Source: Litoreibacter roseus (lineage in GTDB: Bacteria > Pseudomonadota > Alphaproteobacteria > Rhodobacterales > Rhodobacteraceae). From it: DNA of 64,000 bases. The notes under the pieces are model-generated. The model ran no database searches, was not told the DNA's origin, and worked only from the letters and a program-made list of their open reading frames with translations. How positions within the stretch are numbered: the first letter of the stretch is position 1; every line of letters starts with the position of its first letter. Location: the NCBI RefSeq assembly GCF_009811795.1, contig NZ_BLJE01000003.1, positions 1 to 64,000 on the forward strand, read 5' to 3'. This document shows positions 33,284 through 43,812 of this stretch, piece after piece. A program made the translations under genes and the position numbers.

Positions 33284-33654
33284 CGGACAGCCCGGATCGT
33301 ATTCGCGTCGACAAATGGCTCTGGCAGGCGCGATTTTTCAAAACCAGAACGCTTGCCGCTAAGCAAGTCACCAGCGGGCATGTGCGGATTAACGGGGAAA
33401 AGACTGACAAGGCCGCGGCCAAGATCGGCCCAGGGGACACGCTGACCTTTCCCCAAGGATCAATCATTCGCGTTGTAGAGGTTGTTTTGTGTGGCGCGCG
33501 CCGTGGGCCTGCGCCCGAGGCCCAGACCCTTTACCTCGACAAGACGCCCCCACAGGAAAGCGTTCCAAAATCACCGGGTTTCGATGGAAAAGGTAGGCCA
33601 ACAAAGAAAGATCGCCGCAGTCTTGATCTTTCCCGCCGTGGGCCGCTTGCATGA
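33280..33654 (+). CDS. S4-domain RNA-binding protein (Hsp15-like)
   Basis: A 124-residue protein if started at CTG 33280, whose TGA (33281-33283) is the helicase stop. From there the frame reads TDSPDRIRVDKWLWQARFFK, and then TLAAKQVTSGHVRINGEK, the complete S4 pattern (RxDKxLW...F.TR..A...V..G.V..NG). No ATG, GTG or TTG is available at the expected point; the next one, GTG 33382, would remove the first half of the S4 fold. So either CTG starts this gene, or relatives use ATG (ATGA overlap) and here a base has changed. S4 proteins of this type bind rRNA or stalled ribosomal subunits. Confidence 0.78.
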   Translation: MTDSPDRIRVDKWLWQARFFKTRTLAAKQVTSGHVRINGEKTDKAAAKIGPGDTLTFPQGSIIRVVEVVLCGARRGPAPEAQTLYLDKTPPQESVPKSPGFDGKGRPTKKDRRSLDLSRRGPLA

Positions 33655-33705
33655 TTGTAAAAGCCGGATTACCTAAACGGCTGCGAGCTTATTTGGACAT
33701 CATCT

Positions 33706-34044
33706 ATGACCTACATCGTCAACGACGCCTGCATCTCCTGCAAATACACCGATTGCGTAGAGGTGTGTCCGGTTGATTGTTTCTACGAAGGCGAGAACAT
33801 GTTGGTCATTCATCCGGATGAATGCATCGATTGCGGCGTGTGTGAGCCTGAATGTCCGGCAGACGCCATTCGCCCCGATACGGAGCCGGATGCGGAGAAG
33901 TGGGTCGAGTTCAATCGCAAGTACTCCGAAATATGGCCGGTGATTATCACGAAGAAAGATCCGCTCCCCGACGCTGAAAAGCGCGACGGCGAAGAAGGAA
34001 AGCTGGAGAAATACTTCTCCGAAGCGCCAGGCGAGGGTGGCTGA
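33706..34044 (+). CDS. fdxA: 7Fe ferredoxin FdxA
   Basis: A 112-residue ferredoxin. Cysteine pattern [15 protein letters not shown] and [16 protein letters not shown] gives one 3Fe-4S and one 4Fe-4S cluster. The tail after ~60 ([17 protein letters not shown]) is typical of FdxA. It carries electrons in the cytoplasm. Roseobacters often have it before carD, as here. Confidence 0.93.
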   Translation: MTYIVNDACISCKYTDCVEVCPVDCFYEGENMLVIHPDECIDCGVCEPECPADAIRPDTEPDAEKWVEFNRKYSEIWPVIITKKDPLPDAEKRDGEEGKLEKYFSEAPGEGG

Positions 34045-34267
34045 TTCGGCATCCAAACCGCTGTGAAAGGCCGGAATAAGTTCAGCAAAAGCAGCGTGAT
34101 GACCCCTGAAATGTCAGCGCCGCTTCCGCAGACGCTATTTTTATGATATATATATGACAAGGGTTTGGCCTGCGCATTGGATCCGCAATGGCCTCTCACG
34201 CTAAAACTGAATTCAGATTGACCGGGGGGCAGTCCTCCGGCCTGTCTGTTTCGCTGTGAAAGAAGGG

Positions 34268-34286
34268 CGTTCCCGGTGGGGGAACG
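34268..34286 (+). promoter_or_regulatory. Hairpin in the carD leader
   Basis: CGTTCCC (34268-34274) and GGGAACG (34280-34286) form a perfect 7-bp stem with a 5-nt loop, ending seven bases before ATG 34294. It covers the GGGG stretch that would be the ribosome-binding site, so it may lower or switch translation of carD. Confidence 0.5.
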
Positions 34287-34293
34287 ATCATTT

Positions 34294-34800
34294 ATGAGCA
34301 AGAAAAAACAAGACTTCAGCCCTAACGAATATGTTGTGTATCCGGCTCATGGGGTGGGCCAGATCGTTTCGATCGAAAGCCAGGAAATCGCAGGCATTGA
34401 GCTGGAATTGTTTGTTATCTCATTCGAGAAAGACAAAATGACCTTGCGCGTTCCGACCCATAAGGCAACGGAAGTGGGTATGCGCCCGCTCAGCTCGCCC
34501 GATCTGGTGTCGCAGGCGTTCACGACGCTGAAAGGTAAAGCGCGCGTGAAGCGGGCCATGTGGTCTCGCCGTGCGCAGGAATATGAGCAAAAAATCAATT
34601 CTGGTGATCTTATCGCGATTGCCGAGGTTGTGCGTGACCTGCATCGCCACGGGGATCAGCGCGAACAGAGCTATTCCGAGCGTCAGTTGTACGAAGCAGC
34701 GCTGGAGCGTCTCACCCGCGAGATTGCGGCTGTAAACGGCGCCGATGAGCCGTCCGCACAAAAGCAAATTGACGATGTTCTGATCAGTCGCGCAGCCTGA
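34294..34800 (+). CDS. carD: CarD-family transcriptional regulator
   Basis: A 168-residue CarD/CdnL-type protein: FSPNEYVVYPAHGVGQIVSI is the RNA-polymerase-binding amino domain (Tudor-like), followed by a helical domain (ARVKRAMWSRRAQEYEQKINSG). It stabilises RNA polymerase-promoter complexes. ATG 34294 is preferred over an upstream ATG. It is followed by a terminator. Confidence 0.92.
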   Translation: MSKKKQDFSPNEYVVYPAHGVGQIVSIESQEIAGIELELFVISFEKDKMTLRVPTHKATEVGMRPLSSPDLVSQAFTTLKGKARVKRAMWSRRAQEYEQKINSGDLIAIAEVVRDLHRHGDQREQSYSERQLYEAALERLTREIAAVNGADEPSAQKQIDDVLISRAA

Positions 34801-34821
34801 TCTAGCTATGGAAGTAAGAAG

Positions 34822-34852
34822 AACCGCGCCTGCCTAGCAGGGGCGGTTTTTT
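34822..34852 (+). terminator. Intrinsic terminator of carD
   Basis: AACCGC(G)CCTGC pairs with GCAGGGGCGGTT around a CTAG loop and is followed by TTTTTT. It ends at the cobS stop codon on the other strand. Confidence 0.85.
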
Positions 34853-35646
34853 CATGAGCTCAGCGAGGAAGCGATCGAAACCAGCACGGCTAACTCGACG
34901 ATTTGCTGTGTTGCACCCAATACATCGCCCGTTTGTCCGCCAATTTTCGCACGAGCCAAATAGAAACATCCAGCCGTCGCAAGTCCCGCAAACAGTACCG
35001 CTCCGAAGCCGGCAAAAAGCGCAAATGCCGTCGCCAGGCCTATCGCGACGACCGTTGTGTCGATCTCAGGGCGACCGGTAGTGTGTGAAAGCCCGTCTTG
35101 CCGTGCGGGGGGCAACAGAACCATCACGCCGACCATTGCGCCGCGTGAGACGATAGCAGCCGCACAAATCGCGAAGATGTAGCCGTCCGCTGCCAAAATT
35201 TCTGACAAGGCCGCCCAGCGTCCCAAGAGGCTTAGGCCCAATGCAATCACGCCATAAGCGCCGATCCGGCTGTCCTTCATGATCTCTAGGCGCCGTGCTG
35301 TGTCCCAACCACCCCAGAACCCATCGGCGCAATCAGCCAACCCATCTTCGTGCATCGCGCCGGTCGTCATAATGCCAACGAAAAGCACGCAGATCGCCGC
35401 GAGCGGCGCAGACAGGCCGATAATCAGAGCAAAAGCCCCGACCAGTGCTGCCAAAAGCGCAACACTCGCACCGGCAATCGGGTAGGCCCATACGGCACGG
35501 GCTGCGGGTTTGTCACCTTCCCAGTCGGGTTGGGGCAGCGGCAGACGGGTCAGAAGGCTGAACGCCATCAGAAGCTCATTCCAACGGGCAGAGAAAATGT
35601 CGTTTTTTGCTGTCACCCCATCGTCCTCGCCCTTTTGATCCCCCAT
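34852..35646 (-). CDS. cobS: Adenosylcobinamide-GDP ribazoletransferase CobS
   Basis: A 264-residue membrane enzyme joining adenosylcobinamide-GDP and alpha-ribazole at a late step of B12 synthesis. Motifs: [37 protein letters not shown] with the HEDGLADxxDG signature, [11 protein letters not shown], and several hydrophobic helices. It is divergent from cobT and both act in the nucleotide loop assembly. No cobalamin riboswitch is visible in the 52-bp gap. Confidence 0.93.
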   Translation of the reverse strand: MGDQKGEDDGVTAKNDIFSARWNELLMAFSLLTRLPLPQPDWEGDKPAARAVWAYPIAGASVALLAALVGAFALIIGLSAPLAAICVLFVGIMTTGAMHEDGLADCADGFWGGWDTARRLEIMKDSRIGAYGVIALGLSLLGRWAALSEILAADGYIFAICAAAIVSRGAMVGVMVLLPPARQDGLSHTTGRPEIDTTVVAIGLATAFALFAGFGAVLFAGLATAGCFYLARAKIGGQTGDVLGATQQIVELAVLVSIASSLSS

Positions 35647-35698
35647 CCTCCGGCGTAAAGAGGACGCACCGAAATTTCAATTGTTCTCAAGGGTATCC

Positions 35699-36715
35699 AT
35701 GACCGCGCCGTTCCAGACACTTGCCGAGTTCCGTGACATACTTGCCCGCCAACCTCACGCCGACAGCGAGGCACTGACCGCTGCTGCGGACCGCAACGGT
35801 CAGCTTACAAAACCTCCGGGCGCCTTGGGCAGGATAGAGGACATTGCAATCTGGTACGCGTCATGGCGTGGAACAGCCGCACCAACCATCGACAGAACGC
35901 AAATGGTGGTTTTCGCAGGCAATCACGGGGTAACGGCCCAAGGTGTTTCGGCTTTTCCCTCTGAAGTCACGGCACAGATGGTCATCAATTTTCAGCACGG
36001 TGGTGCGGCGATCAACCAGCTTTGCGAGGCCAACGGGGCGACGCTTGATGTACATGCCTTGGATCTCGACACGCCCACCGCTGACTTCACGCAAGAACCT
36101 GCGATGACCGAACAGGAATGCATTTCGGCGTTGACGACCGGTTGGAACGCCGTCGATGCGGAGGCGGATCTGTTTGCCACGGGCGAAATGGGGATTGGCA
36201 ACACGACCAGTGCGGCGGCAATTGCGGCGGCCCTGTTTGGCGGACCGGCTGAGACCTGGACTGGTCGCGGTACCGGGGTCGACGATGCCGGGTTTGCCAA
36301 CAAGGTGCGGGTGGTAAACGAGGGGCTTAGCCGCCACGAACGTATTTTGAATGACCCGCTGGGGGTTCTAAAATGCCTTGGCGGTCGGGAAATTGCCGCC
36401 ATGGCCGGTGCAATCGCGGCTGCCCGCGCCAAACGCATTCCTGTGGTGTTGGATGGCTTTATCTGTACCGCTGCGGCAAGCGTGCTTGAGCGGGCTCAAG
36501 AGGGTGCTTTGGACCACGCCATTTCTGCACATCTGTCCGCCGAGGGTGCCCATCGGAAGATGCTCACCACCCTTGGAAAAGAGCCACTGCTTGATCTTGG
36601 CCTGCGCCTCGGCGAAGGGTCTGGCGCGGCTCTGGCCATCGGCCTCATCAAAAGCGCGGTTGCCTGTCATGCTGGCATGGCGACCTTTGCAGAGGCGGGC
36701 GTTGCAACCGGCTAG
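35699..36715 (+). CDS. cobT: Nicotinate-nucleotide-dimethylbenzimidazole phosphoribosyltransferase CobT
   Basis: A 338-residue enzyme making alpha-ribazole phosphate. Motifs: [55 protein letters not shown] and [15 protein letters not shown] 35699 with AAGGG upstream is used. Its TAG shares CTAG with the stop of the antiporter gene on the other strand. Confidence 0.93.
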   Translation: MTAPFQTLAEFRDILARQPHADSEALTAAADRNGQLTKPPGALGRIEDIAIWYASWRGTAAPTIDRTQMVVFAGNHGVTAQGVSAFPSEVTAQMVINFQHGGAAINQLCEANGATLDVHALDLDTPTADFTQEPAMTEQECISALTTGWNAVDAEADLFATGEMGIGNTTSAAAIAAALFGGPAETWTGRGTGVDDAGFANKVRVVNEGLSRHERILNDPLGVLKCLGGREIAAMAGAIAAARAKRIPVVLDGFICTAAASVLERAQEGALDHAISAHLSAEGAHRKMLTTLGKEPLLDLGLRLGEGSGAALAIGLIKSAVACHAGMATFAEAGVATG

Positions 36716-38625
36716 GCTGCGCCTTCCGCTTCCTCTTCCGCGATAACCCGCACCATCGCGGCCTCAAGTTCCCGGTTAAGCTCTTTCGAACGGGCGATGT
36801 AGGCGTCGTTCTTCTCGATGGGTACATTCGGATCCCAAAGCCGTGCCAGATCCGCCATTGCTGCCCTGTCCATCTTGAAGAAAGTCACCTCCTGCTCGTG
36901 GGCGTCATGCTCGGTCATGCCCAGCTCTTCCAGCACATAGCGTCCGGCCCGGAGCGAGCTGTCGAACATCTCGCGCACGATATAATCGGCGCCTGCCGCA
37001 TAAAGCTTGTAGGTATGAACCCTGTCGCGGGCGCGGGATATGATCTTGATGTCCGGACGTTCTTTTCGGGCATATTCGGTCAACTGGATCGCAGCATCGG
37101 GGTCGTCGAGAGCCACGACCAGTACTTTCGCCTCCTTCAGACCTGCCGCGTGCAGCAGTTCCGGGCGGGTTGGATCACCGAAGAACCCCTTGAACCCGAA
37201 CCGCCGCATCAACTCGATCATCTTCAGATCATGATCAAGCACGGTCGTTTTGTAGCCTGAGTGCTGGACCAAGCGATTAACCACCTGACCGAACCGGCCA
37301 ACGCCCGCGATGATAACGGCCTGTCGGTCGTCTATCTCATCTGGCGCAATAGCGTCTGCAACATCTCCCATTCGTAGAACAAGTTTGTCATGGAGAATGA
37401 AAAGCAACGGCGTCAGCAGCATTGAGAGAGCAACGACCAGCAGCATCGTCTGAGACAACTCGGTAGAGATTACATCTTGTTGTACTGACAGGCTGATCAG
37501 CACGAAGCCAAATTCACCCGCTTGCGCAAGGCTGAGGACAAAGAGCATTCTGTCCTTCTTGGGCATCCGAAAGATGAATGACAACAGCAGAAGAACGCTT
37601 GCTTTGATCGCCATAAGGCCAAGCGTAATTGCGATAATTCTGAAGGGGTCACCTGCCAGTACCTCGAAGTTAATGCCCGCCCCAACTGTTATGAAGAACA
37701 ATCCAAGCAATAGTCCCTTGAATGGCTCAAGGTCAGCCTCAAGTTCGTGACGAAACTCGCTGTTTGCGAGGACCACACCGGCCAGAAAAGTCCCGAGGGC
37801 CGGGGACAGTCCAACCATCAGCATCAAGACAGCGACGCCCACGACGAATAGCAGCGAGACGGCGGTGTACATCTCCCGCAGGCGGGCCCAGTTGATGTAG
37901 CGAAAAATCGGTCTGGTCAGAAAATGACCGCCGAGGATCACGAAGATGATCGCCCCCATTGTGACAGCCGTGACACCCCAGGCAGGTAGATTTTCGACGA
38001 TGGTCATCAGGTTTTCGGCGGTTCCGGTGGCACTGCCTTCCGTACCATCGCTTGTGGCCTCAGCTCCGTGACCGCCGGACCCGTGACCACCACCATTGTC
38101 ATTATGAGTTCCGGACAGGGCCAAAAGCGGGAACAGCGCCAGCATAGGAATAACTGCGATATCCTGCGTCAGCAGTACGGAAAATGAGGATCGGCCACCG
38201 CCGGTTTGCATCAACCCTTTTTCACTGAGGGTTTGCAGCACAATTGCGGTGGATGACAACGCAAGTGTCAGGCCGATCGCAGTCGCTACACTCCAGTGAA
38301 GACCCATCGCGTAGGCCGCGAGCCCGATCAGTGCCGCGCTGAGCGTTACTTGCAGCCCCCCTAATCCCAAAAGGCGTGCACGCATATCCCACAGGGCGCG
38401 GGGCTCCAGTTCAAGTCCGATGAGAAACAGCATCATAACGACGCCGAATTCGGCGAAGTGCTGCAAGCTCTCTGTTTCTGAGCCGACCAGGCCTGCAACA
38501 GGCCCAATTACGATGCCAGCGATCAAGTAACCCAGAACAGAACCAAGCCCTAACCTGACGGCGATTGGCACCGCTGCGCAAGCCGCCAGCAAATAGATAG
38601 TGGATTGGAAAAGAAAGGATTCCAT
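36712..38625 (-). CDS. CPA2-type monovalent cation:proton antiporter with TrkA-N domain
   Basis: A 637-residue KefB/YbaL-like transporter. The amino-terminal ~400 residues have a dozen hydrophobic helices ([43 protein letters not shown]), with a His/Gly-rich loop between helices ([16 protein letters not shown]). The Rossmann TrkA-N domain starts at [16 protein letters not shown]. It exports K+ or Na+ in exchange for protons, regulated by NAD(H). The Gly/His loop is unusual and could bind metal. Confidence 0.9.
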   Translation of the reverse strand: MESFLFQSTIYLLAACAAVPIAVRLGLGSVLGYLIAGIVIGPVAGLVGSETESLQHFAEFGVVMMLFLIGLELEPRALWDMRARLLGLGGLQVTLSAALIGLAAYAMGLHWSVATAIGLTLALSSTAIVLQTLSEKGLMQTGGGRSSFSVLLTQDIAVIPMLALFPLLALSGTHNDNGGGHGSGGHGAEATSDGTEGSATGTAENLMTIVENLPAWGVTAVTMGAIIFVILGGHFLTRPIFRYINWARLREMYTAVSLLFVVGVAVLMLMVGLSPALGTFLAGVVLANSEFRHELEADLEPFKGLLLGLFFITVGAGINFEVLAGDPFRIIAITLGLMAIKASVLLLLSFIFRMPKKDRMLFVLSLAQAGEFGFVLISLSVQQDVISTELSQTMLLVVALSMLLTPLLFILHDKLVLRMGDVADAIAPDEIDDRQAVIIAGVGRFGQVVNRLVQHSGYKTTVLDHDLKMIELMRRFGFKGFFGDPTRPELLHAAGLKEAKVLVVALDDPDAAIQLTEYARKERPDIKIISRARDRVHTYKLYAAGADYIVREMFDSSLRAGRYVLEELGMTEHDAHEQEVTFFKMDRAAMADLARLWDPNVPIEKNDAYIARSKELNRELEAAMVRVIAEEEAEGAA

Positions 38626-38685
38626 GATGTCTGCCCCATCGGTTTCAGTGTTAACCTAAGACATACCGGTCGGCAGCAATAGGGC

Positions 38686-39147
38686 CTAGGCGGGCAGGGG
38701 AGCATCTTCCTTGATCTGATCCATCACGATCTGGCTTTGGACACGCGCGACGGCGGGATGCGGCAGAAGTCTGTCTTGGACCAATCGGTTGAGCGCCGCC
38801 AAATCCGTGCAGAACACGCGGAGCAAATAATCCGCCTCTCCGGTCAGGGTCCATGCGGCGATAATCTCTGGCTGTAGTTCCGTGAGACGCAAGAATGACT
38901 TGTGTGTTTCTGGGGTGTGAGCCGTCGTTTGAACCTGAATGAAGGCCTGAACCGTCAGATCCAGCTTTCCTGCATCCAGCCGCGCGCGATATCCGGTAAT
39001 GTAGCCCTCCGTCTCAAGCCGTTGTCGCCGCCGCCCCACTTGGGATGCAGACAGGTTCAAGCTTTCCGATAGCGCGTGCGTCGTGAGGTCCGCGTCGCGC
39101 TGAAGCGCGCGAAGAAGCGCCAGATCGGTGGGGTCAAGTTTAGACAT
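38686..39147 (-). CDS. Lrp/AsnC-family transcriptional regulator
   Basis: A 153-residue regulator: MSKLDPTDLALLRALQRDA starts the helix-turn-helix (HALSESLNLSASQVGRRRQRLE), and the RAM domain follows (QTTAHTPETHKSFLRLTELQ, TGEADYLLRVFC). It is divergent from hpd, so it likely responds to an aromatic amino acid such as tyrosine and controls hpd. ATG 39147 is preferred over the upstream alternative. Confidence 0.9.
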   Translation of the reverse strand: MSKLDPTDLALLRALQRDADLTTHALSESLNLSASQVGRRRQRLETEGYITGYRARLDAGKLDLTVQAFIQVQTTAHTPETHKSFLRLTELQPEIIAAWTLTGEADYLLRVFCTDLAALNRLVQDRLLPHPAVARVQSQIVMDQIKEDAPLPA

Positions 39148-39281
39148 GCGGAACTTTCGCGCTATTCTGATCATTTGCCATAATTATCCGCATCCGCCGG
39201 ATATTGCGCAAGCCATATGCGCGGTTCCCCCGCACCGCGTGCTCTATTCTCTTAGAAACTGCACCAAGAGGAGATTTGATC

Positions 39282-40376
39282 ATGGGTCCGTTCCCCCACA
39301 ATGCCCCCAAAGCAACGATTACGTCGGACAATCCCGCGGGAACCGATGGATTTGAGTTTGTGGAATTTGCGCACCCGGATCCGAATGCACTGCGCGACGT
39401 GTTTCAGAAAATGGGCTACGTCCACACGGCGACTCACAAGACTAAAGCAATCGAACTCTGGCAGCAGGGGGACATTACTTACATTCTCAACGATGAACCG
39501 AACAGCCATGCGCGCGATTTTGTGGAAATCCACGGACCCTGCGCGCCGTCGATGGGGTGGCGTGTCGTGGACGCAGATCATGCGTTGAAGCACGCCGTTG
39601 CAAAAGGGGCAGAGGTTTACGAAGGGCCCGGCAAATCCCTTGATGTGCCCGCAATTGTCGGGATCGGTGGCAGCCTCATCTATTTCATCGAAGATTACTA
39701 CGAGGCCAACCCGTACAACACTGAGTTTGAGTGGATCGACAAAGCTCATCCCGAAGGCGTCGGCTTCCATTATCTCGATCACCTGACCCACAACGTTCAT
39801 AAGGGCAACATGGACATCTGGTTCAAATTCTATGGTGATATCTTTAATTTCCGCGAAATCCGGTTCTTCGACATCGAAGGCAAACACAGCGGACTTTTGT
39901 CACGGGCGTTGACCTCACCCTGTGGTCGTATCCGCATTCCGATCAACGAAGATCGGGGAGAGACAGGCCAGATCGTAGAATATCTCAAACGCTACAATGG
40001 TGAGGGTATTCAGCACATCGCGGTGGGTGCGAAGGATATCTACGCGGCAACCGATGAAATCGCAGCGCGGGGGCTGAAGTTCATGCCGGCCCCGCCCGAT
40101 ACCTATTATGAGTTGAGCCACGAGCGTGTGCAGGGTCACACCGAGGCGCTCGAGAAGATGAAAAAGCACGGCATTCTCATTGATGGTGAGGGTGTCGTCG
40201 ATGGAGGGGAGACAAAGATCCTGCTTCAGATTTTTTCGAAGACGGTCATCGGTCCGATTTTCTTTGAGTTCATTCAGCGCAAGGGCGACGAAGGGTTCGG
40301 TGAAGGGAACTTCAAGGCGCTTTTCGAGTCCATCGAAGCGGACCAGATTGCCCGAGGTGTGCTTGAGGCAAGCTAG
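39282..40376 (+). CDS. hpd: 4-hydroxyphenylpyruvate dioxygenase
   Basis: A 364-residue Fe(II) dioxygenase converting 4-hydroxyphenylpyruvate to homogentisate in tyrosine catabolism. Metal ligands lie in LDHLTHNV (His), IQHIAVGAKDI (His) and FFEFIQRKGD (Glu), and the carboxyl GFGEGNFKALFESIE is characteristic. ATG 39282 follows GAGGAG. The divergent AsnC-type regulator lies upstream. No other homogentisate-pathway gene is in this window. Confidence 0.95.
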   Translation: MGPFPHNAPKATITSDNPAGTDGFEFVEFAHPDPNALRDVFQKMGYVHTATHKTKAIELWQQGDITYILNDEPNSHARDFVEIHGPCAPSMGWRVVDADHALKHAVAKGAEVYEGPGKSLDVPAIVGIGGSLIYFIEDYYEANPYNTEFEWIDKAHPEGVGFHYLDHLTHNVHKGNMDIWFKFYGDIFNFREIRFFDIEGKHSGLLSRALTSPCGRIRIPINEDRGETGQIVEYLKRYNGEGIQHIAVGAKDIYAATDEIAARGLKFMPAPPDTYYELSHERVQGHTEALEKMKKHGILIDGEGVVDGGETKILLQIFSKTVIGPIFFEFIQRKGDEGFGEGNFKALFESIEADQIARGVLEAS

Positions 40377-40456
40377 GCTGTGTTGCTGAATGTCGCAGCA
40401 AGGAACCTGCCGTTCGAACGGGCGTTGTTCCCAGCATACTGCTTGGGAGAGACAGA

Positions 40457-41029
40457 ATGGCTAAGGTTGAAATCGTATTTTTTTCTGCTGAAGGACATAC
40501 TGCGCGGCAGGCTAAGGCGGTTGCTGATGGCGCGCGCGGGCATGCGGATGTAAGGGTCTGGTCCCTTGATGCGGATGGCAACATTCCGGATATGCTTTGG
40601 GAGACGCTGGAAAAAGCCGACGCGATTATTTTTGGAAGTCCAACCCATATGGGCGGGCCCGCGTGGCAATTTAAAAAATTTGCCGACCTCTCGTCGGAGG
40701 TCTGGCACCAGCGCGGGTGGCAGAACAAACTGGCGGGTGGCTTCACAACGTCTGCATCGACCAACGGAGATAAGAACGAAACGCTGAACTACTTCATCAC
40801 GTTTGCCAATCAGCACGGGATGCTTTGGGTGTCTCTTGGTCAACCTGCAGCAAACAAGCAGGAAAATGGGCCAGATGACATGAACTGGACCGGCGCAAAT
40901 GGCGGCGCGATGGCGATTTCGCCCGCAAACAGTGATCCGTCAGAGGCGCCCCGCAGCGGCGACCTTGAAAGCGCGCGGGCGTATGGCGCGCGCATCGCAC
41001 AAATGGCGAGCCGCGTTGAGGCTGCGTAA
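40457..41029 (+). CDS. Flavodoxin-like NAD(P)H:quinone oxidoreductase
   Basis: A 190-residue protein of the flavodoxin/WrbA type: VFFSAEGHTARQAKAVADGA for FMN phosphate, GSPTHMGGPAWQFKKF, and KLAGGFTTSASTNGDKNETL. It likely reduces quinones using FMN. It stands alone after hpd. Confidence 0.82.
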   Translation: MAKVEIVFFSAEGHTARQAKAVADGARGHADVRVWSLDADGNIPDMLWETLEKADAIIFGSPTHMGGPAWQFKKFADLSSEVWHQRGWQNKLAGGFTTSASTNGDKNETLNYFITFANQHGMLWVSLGQPAANKQENGPDDMNWTGANGGAMAISPANSDPSEAPRSGDLESARAYGARIAQMASRVEAA

Positions 41030-41032
41030 TCC

Positions 41033-43288
41033 TCAGCTTACAAACGAAAAATTCTTTGACAGCGGAAGTTCACGTGGTCGGGTTCCGGTGAGATCAAACA
41101 CCGCGTTTGCCAAAGCCGGTGCGGCGGGCGGAAGTCCGGGTTCCCCCACGCCACCCATGTGTGTGTTGGTTTCGCGAATTTCGACGGCGATCTCGGGGCA
41201 AGTATTGATGCGCATCGCGTCGTAATCCGGGAAGTTTTCCTGAACGACCTGACCGTTTTCGAAGGTGATTTCGCCCCAGATTGCAGCAGAGAGACCGTAG
41301 ATGAGGCCCGACGACATCTGCGCACGAATGATCTCCGGGTCCAGGGCCCGCCCCACGTCACAGGCAATCCATGCATTCGTGACCCGAATGGCGCCGTCCT
41401 CATCGCGCACTTCAATGATTTCGGCAACTGGCGTTCCGAAGGAATAGGTCAATGCGACCCCACGGCCTGTGTCGGGACCTGTTTGCCCAGTCCAATCTGA
41501 CATTTCCTTCACTTTTTGCAGCAGCATGGCAGAGGGTTCGTGTTCGCGCGCGGCAAGCTCTTTCCGAAATTCAAGCGGGTCCCGCGCCGCGGCATGGGCC
41601 ATCTCATCAATAAAGCTCTCCATGAAAAACGCATTGTAGGAATTGCCCACAGAGCGCCAGAACCCGATCGGCACCTCAAGATCCGCGAAATGCCCCTGGT
41701 ATCGGAAATTCGGAATGCCGTAAGGCTGATCGAACGCGCCTTCCACGTGGCCTTTATCCGGCCCGGGTGGCGCGAACCCAGCTAGTCTGAGGGAGCTTTG
41801 GCGCGTCACTGACGGGGCGGAAACGGCGCCTGACAGCGCTTTGATCTGCCCCTCCTCCACGACTCCTTCGAACCGCGCCAGAGCCGCTGGGCGATAAAAA
41901 TCATGGCGCATGTCTTCTTCACGTGACCAAGTGACCTTGATGGGCGTGCCCGGTACGGCCTTCGCGACGAGGGCCGCATATCGCGAAAAATCGAACTCAC
42001 CCCGTCTGCCGAACCCGCCACCCAAGAAGGGGGTGATGACCTCTACCGCGTCTTTATCGAGACCAACGGCCTCGGCGCATTTGTCACGCGTGATTAAGGG
42101 GGCCTGATTGCCTGACCAGATTGTCAGCGCATCCCCGGTATAGAGCGCCGTCGCGTTCATCGGTTCCATCGTCGCATGAGCCAGCCACGGCACACTGTAG
42201 GCGGCGGTGACCTTCTCGGTGGCTTCCGCAAGAACCGTTTCCACATCACCGTCGTCGCGCAGCGTAGAGTTCGGTTTGCTCTCGAACCCGGCCTCAATCA
42301 CCGTCAGCAGCTCTTTCGTGCTGGGCGGGTAGGGGGCAGGCGCCCACGTGATTTGAACAGCGTCGGTCGCCTTCATAGCGAGCCATGTGTTCGTGGCGAC
42401 AACCGCGACACCGTTGTCGAAAGGAATGATCTCTTCGACACCGGCCATTTTACGGGCATCTGTATCGTCATAGCTTTCGACTGGCGCGCCGAGATTGGGG
42501 TTGATGCGGATCGCAGCAAACTTCATGCCGGGCAGTCGAACGTCGGCGCCAAATTCCGCGGTCCCCGTGGCTTTCGCGCTCTGGTCCTTGCGCGGCATGC
42601 TTTGACCCAGATAGCGCCACGTTGACGGATCGCGCAGTTCTAACGAGCGCGGCGTATCCAGCAATGCGGCCTCTGGCGCGAGATCGGCGTAGGACAGCAT
42701 CGTGCCATCTGCCGCAATCACATGACCGGCGCGCGTTTCGAGTGTATCCACACCAGCACCCAATTGGTTGGCCGCCGCCATTTTCAACGTCTCGCGCGCA
42801 GTGGCCCCTGCCATGCGCATTTTCTCATAGCCGTCGATTGTCGAGGTCGATCCACCGGTTACTTGCAGGCCCATCATCTTCGCCATCACAGCGGAAGACA
42901 CTTTGAGCCTCGTTTGGAAATCGGTCTCGGCATAGTCGCGAAACGGCATGGCAAGCCCCATGATGGCGCCGTTAAAATACGCCTGATCGCCGGGCCCGTG
43001 CATCACCTTTACGCTGTCCCAGGCGACGTCCAACTCCTCCGCGACCATTGCTGCCAAGGTTGTGTGGATCCCCTGACCCATTTCGGCGCGCGGGGTGATG
43101 ATGGTCACGCCGCTCTGGTCTATGATGAGATACGGATTAAGGCTGGTTTGCCCCTCGGCCGGGCGCAGAGGATTGGGCAGTTCGCGCCGCGCTTGGTAGA
43201 CGCCGAACGCCACGCCGCCAGCTACCGCGGCAGATGCAACAAGCAAGGTTCTTCGGGTGATTTTTCCCACGCGGCTCATCTCAGGCAC
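41033..43288 (-). CDS. Molybdenum hydroxylase large subunit (xanthine dehydrogenase family)
   Basis: A 751-residue molybdopterin-binding subunit of the isoquinoline 1-oxidoreductase/aldehyde oxidase type. A twin-arginine-like signal ([20 protein letters not shown]) points to export. Motifs include [34 protein letters not shown], and [19 protein letters not shown] and [20 protein letters not shown] near the end. It oxidises an aldehyde or N-heterocycle. It overlaps the upstream 2Fe-2S gene, with ATG 43288 or 43279 as start. No cytochrome subunit is visible beside it. Confidence 0.9.
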   Translation of the reverse strand: MPEMSRVGKITRRTLLVASAAVAGGVAFGVYQARRELPNPLRPAEGQTSLNPYLIIDQSGVTIITPRAEMGQGIHTTLAAMVAEELDVAWDSVKVMHGPGDQAYFNGAIMGLAMPFRDYAETDFQTRLKVSSAVMAKMMGLQVTGGSTSTIDGYEKMRMAGATARETLKMAAANQLGAGVDTLETRAGHVIAADGTMLSYADLAPEAALLDTPRSLELRDPSTWRYLGQSMPRKDQSAKATGTAEFGADVRLPGMKFAAIRINPNLGAPVESYDDTDARKMAGVEEIIPFDNGVAVVATNTWLAMKATDAVQITWAPAPYPPSTKELLTVIEAGFESKPNSTLRDDGDVETVLAEATEKVTAAYSVPWLAHATMEPMNATALYTGDALTIWSGNQAPLITRDKCAEAVGLDKDAVEVITPFLGGGFGRRGEFDFSRYAALVAKAVPGTPIKVTWSREEDMRHDFYRPAALARFEGVVEEGQIKALSGAVSAPSVTRQSSLRLAGFAPPGPDKGHVEGAFDQPYGIPNFRYQGHFADLEVPIGFWRSVGNSYNAFFMESFIDEMAHAAARDPLEFRKELAAREHEPSAMLLQKVKEMSDWTGQTGPDTGRGVALTYSFGTPVAEIIEVRDEDGAIRVTNAWIACDVGRALDPEIIRAQMSSGLIYGLSAAIWGEITFENGQVVQENFPDYDAMRINTCPEIAVEIRETNTHMGGVGEPGLPPAAPALANAVFDLTGTRPRELPLSKNFSFVS

Positions 43289-43745
43289 CCCCCATCACTT
43301 TCGCCGCGTCCTTAATGGCCGCCCGAATGCGCGGGTACGTGCCACACCGGCACAGATTGCCCGCCATAGCGTCATCTATATCGGCGTCGGTTGGATTTGA
43401 TATTTCTTGTAGCAGTGCCGCAGCCTGCATGATTTGGCCGGACTGACAATATCCGCACTGCGCCACTTGGTGCCTGACCCAAGCCTCTTGCACCGCACTC
43501 ATGGCATCTGGCGTGCCGTGCCCCTCGATTGTCGTGACTTCACCCCAGACGTCGCCGAGCCCCACCTGACAAGACCGCACGGCCTCTCCATCAATATGAA
43601 CCGTGCACGCACCGCATGCGGCGACGCCGCAGCCGAACTTGGTTCCGGTTAAACCGATCTCATCGCGCAATACCCAGAGAAGGGGCACGTCCTCCGGCAA
43701 ATCGACCGTGTGAGAAGTGCCGTTGATGGTGAGTGTGGTTGTCAT
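43281..43745 (-). CDS. 2Fe-2S subunit of molybdenum hydroxylase
   Basis: A 154-residue protein with two clusters: [15 protein letters not shown] in the ferredoxin domain and [13 protein letters not shown] with CRCGTYPRI in the helical domain. It passes electrons from the molybdenum site of the 41033 protein. It overlaps that gene. Confidence 0.92.
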   Translation of the reverse strand: MTTTLTINGTSHTVDLPEDVPLLWVLRDEIGLTGTKFGCGVAACGACTVHIDGEAVRSCQVGLGDVWGEVTTIEGHGTPDAMSAVQEAWVRHQVAQCGYCQSGQIMQAAALLQEISNPTDADIDDAMAGNLCRCGTYPRIRAAIKDAAKVMGGA

Positions 43746-43812
43746 TGCTCAGCCCCAGAATTGAACCGCTTGGTTTAGTATAAGCCCGGTGCGTGATGGT
43801 GCCAATGCGTTT

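Noticed and set aside
35647-35698. Cobalamin riboswitch before cobT
   Set aside because: The 52-bp gap between divergent cobS and cobT is too short for the conserved riboswitch.
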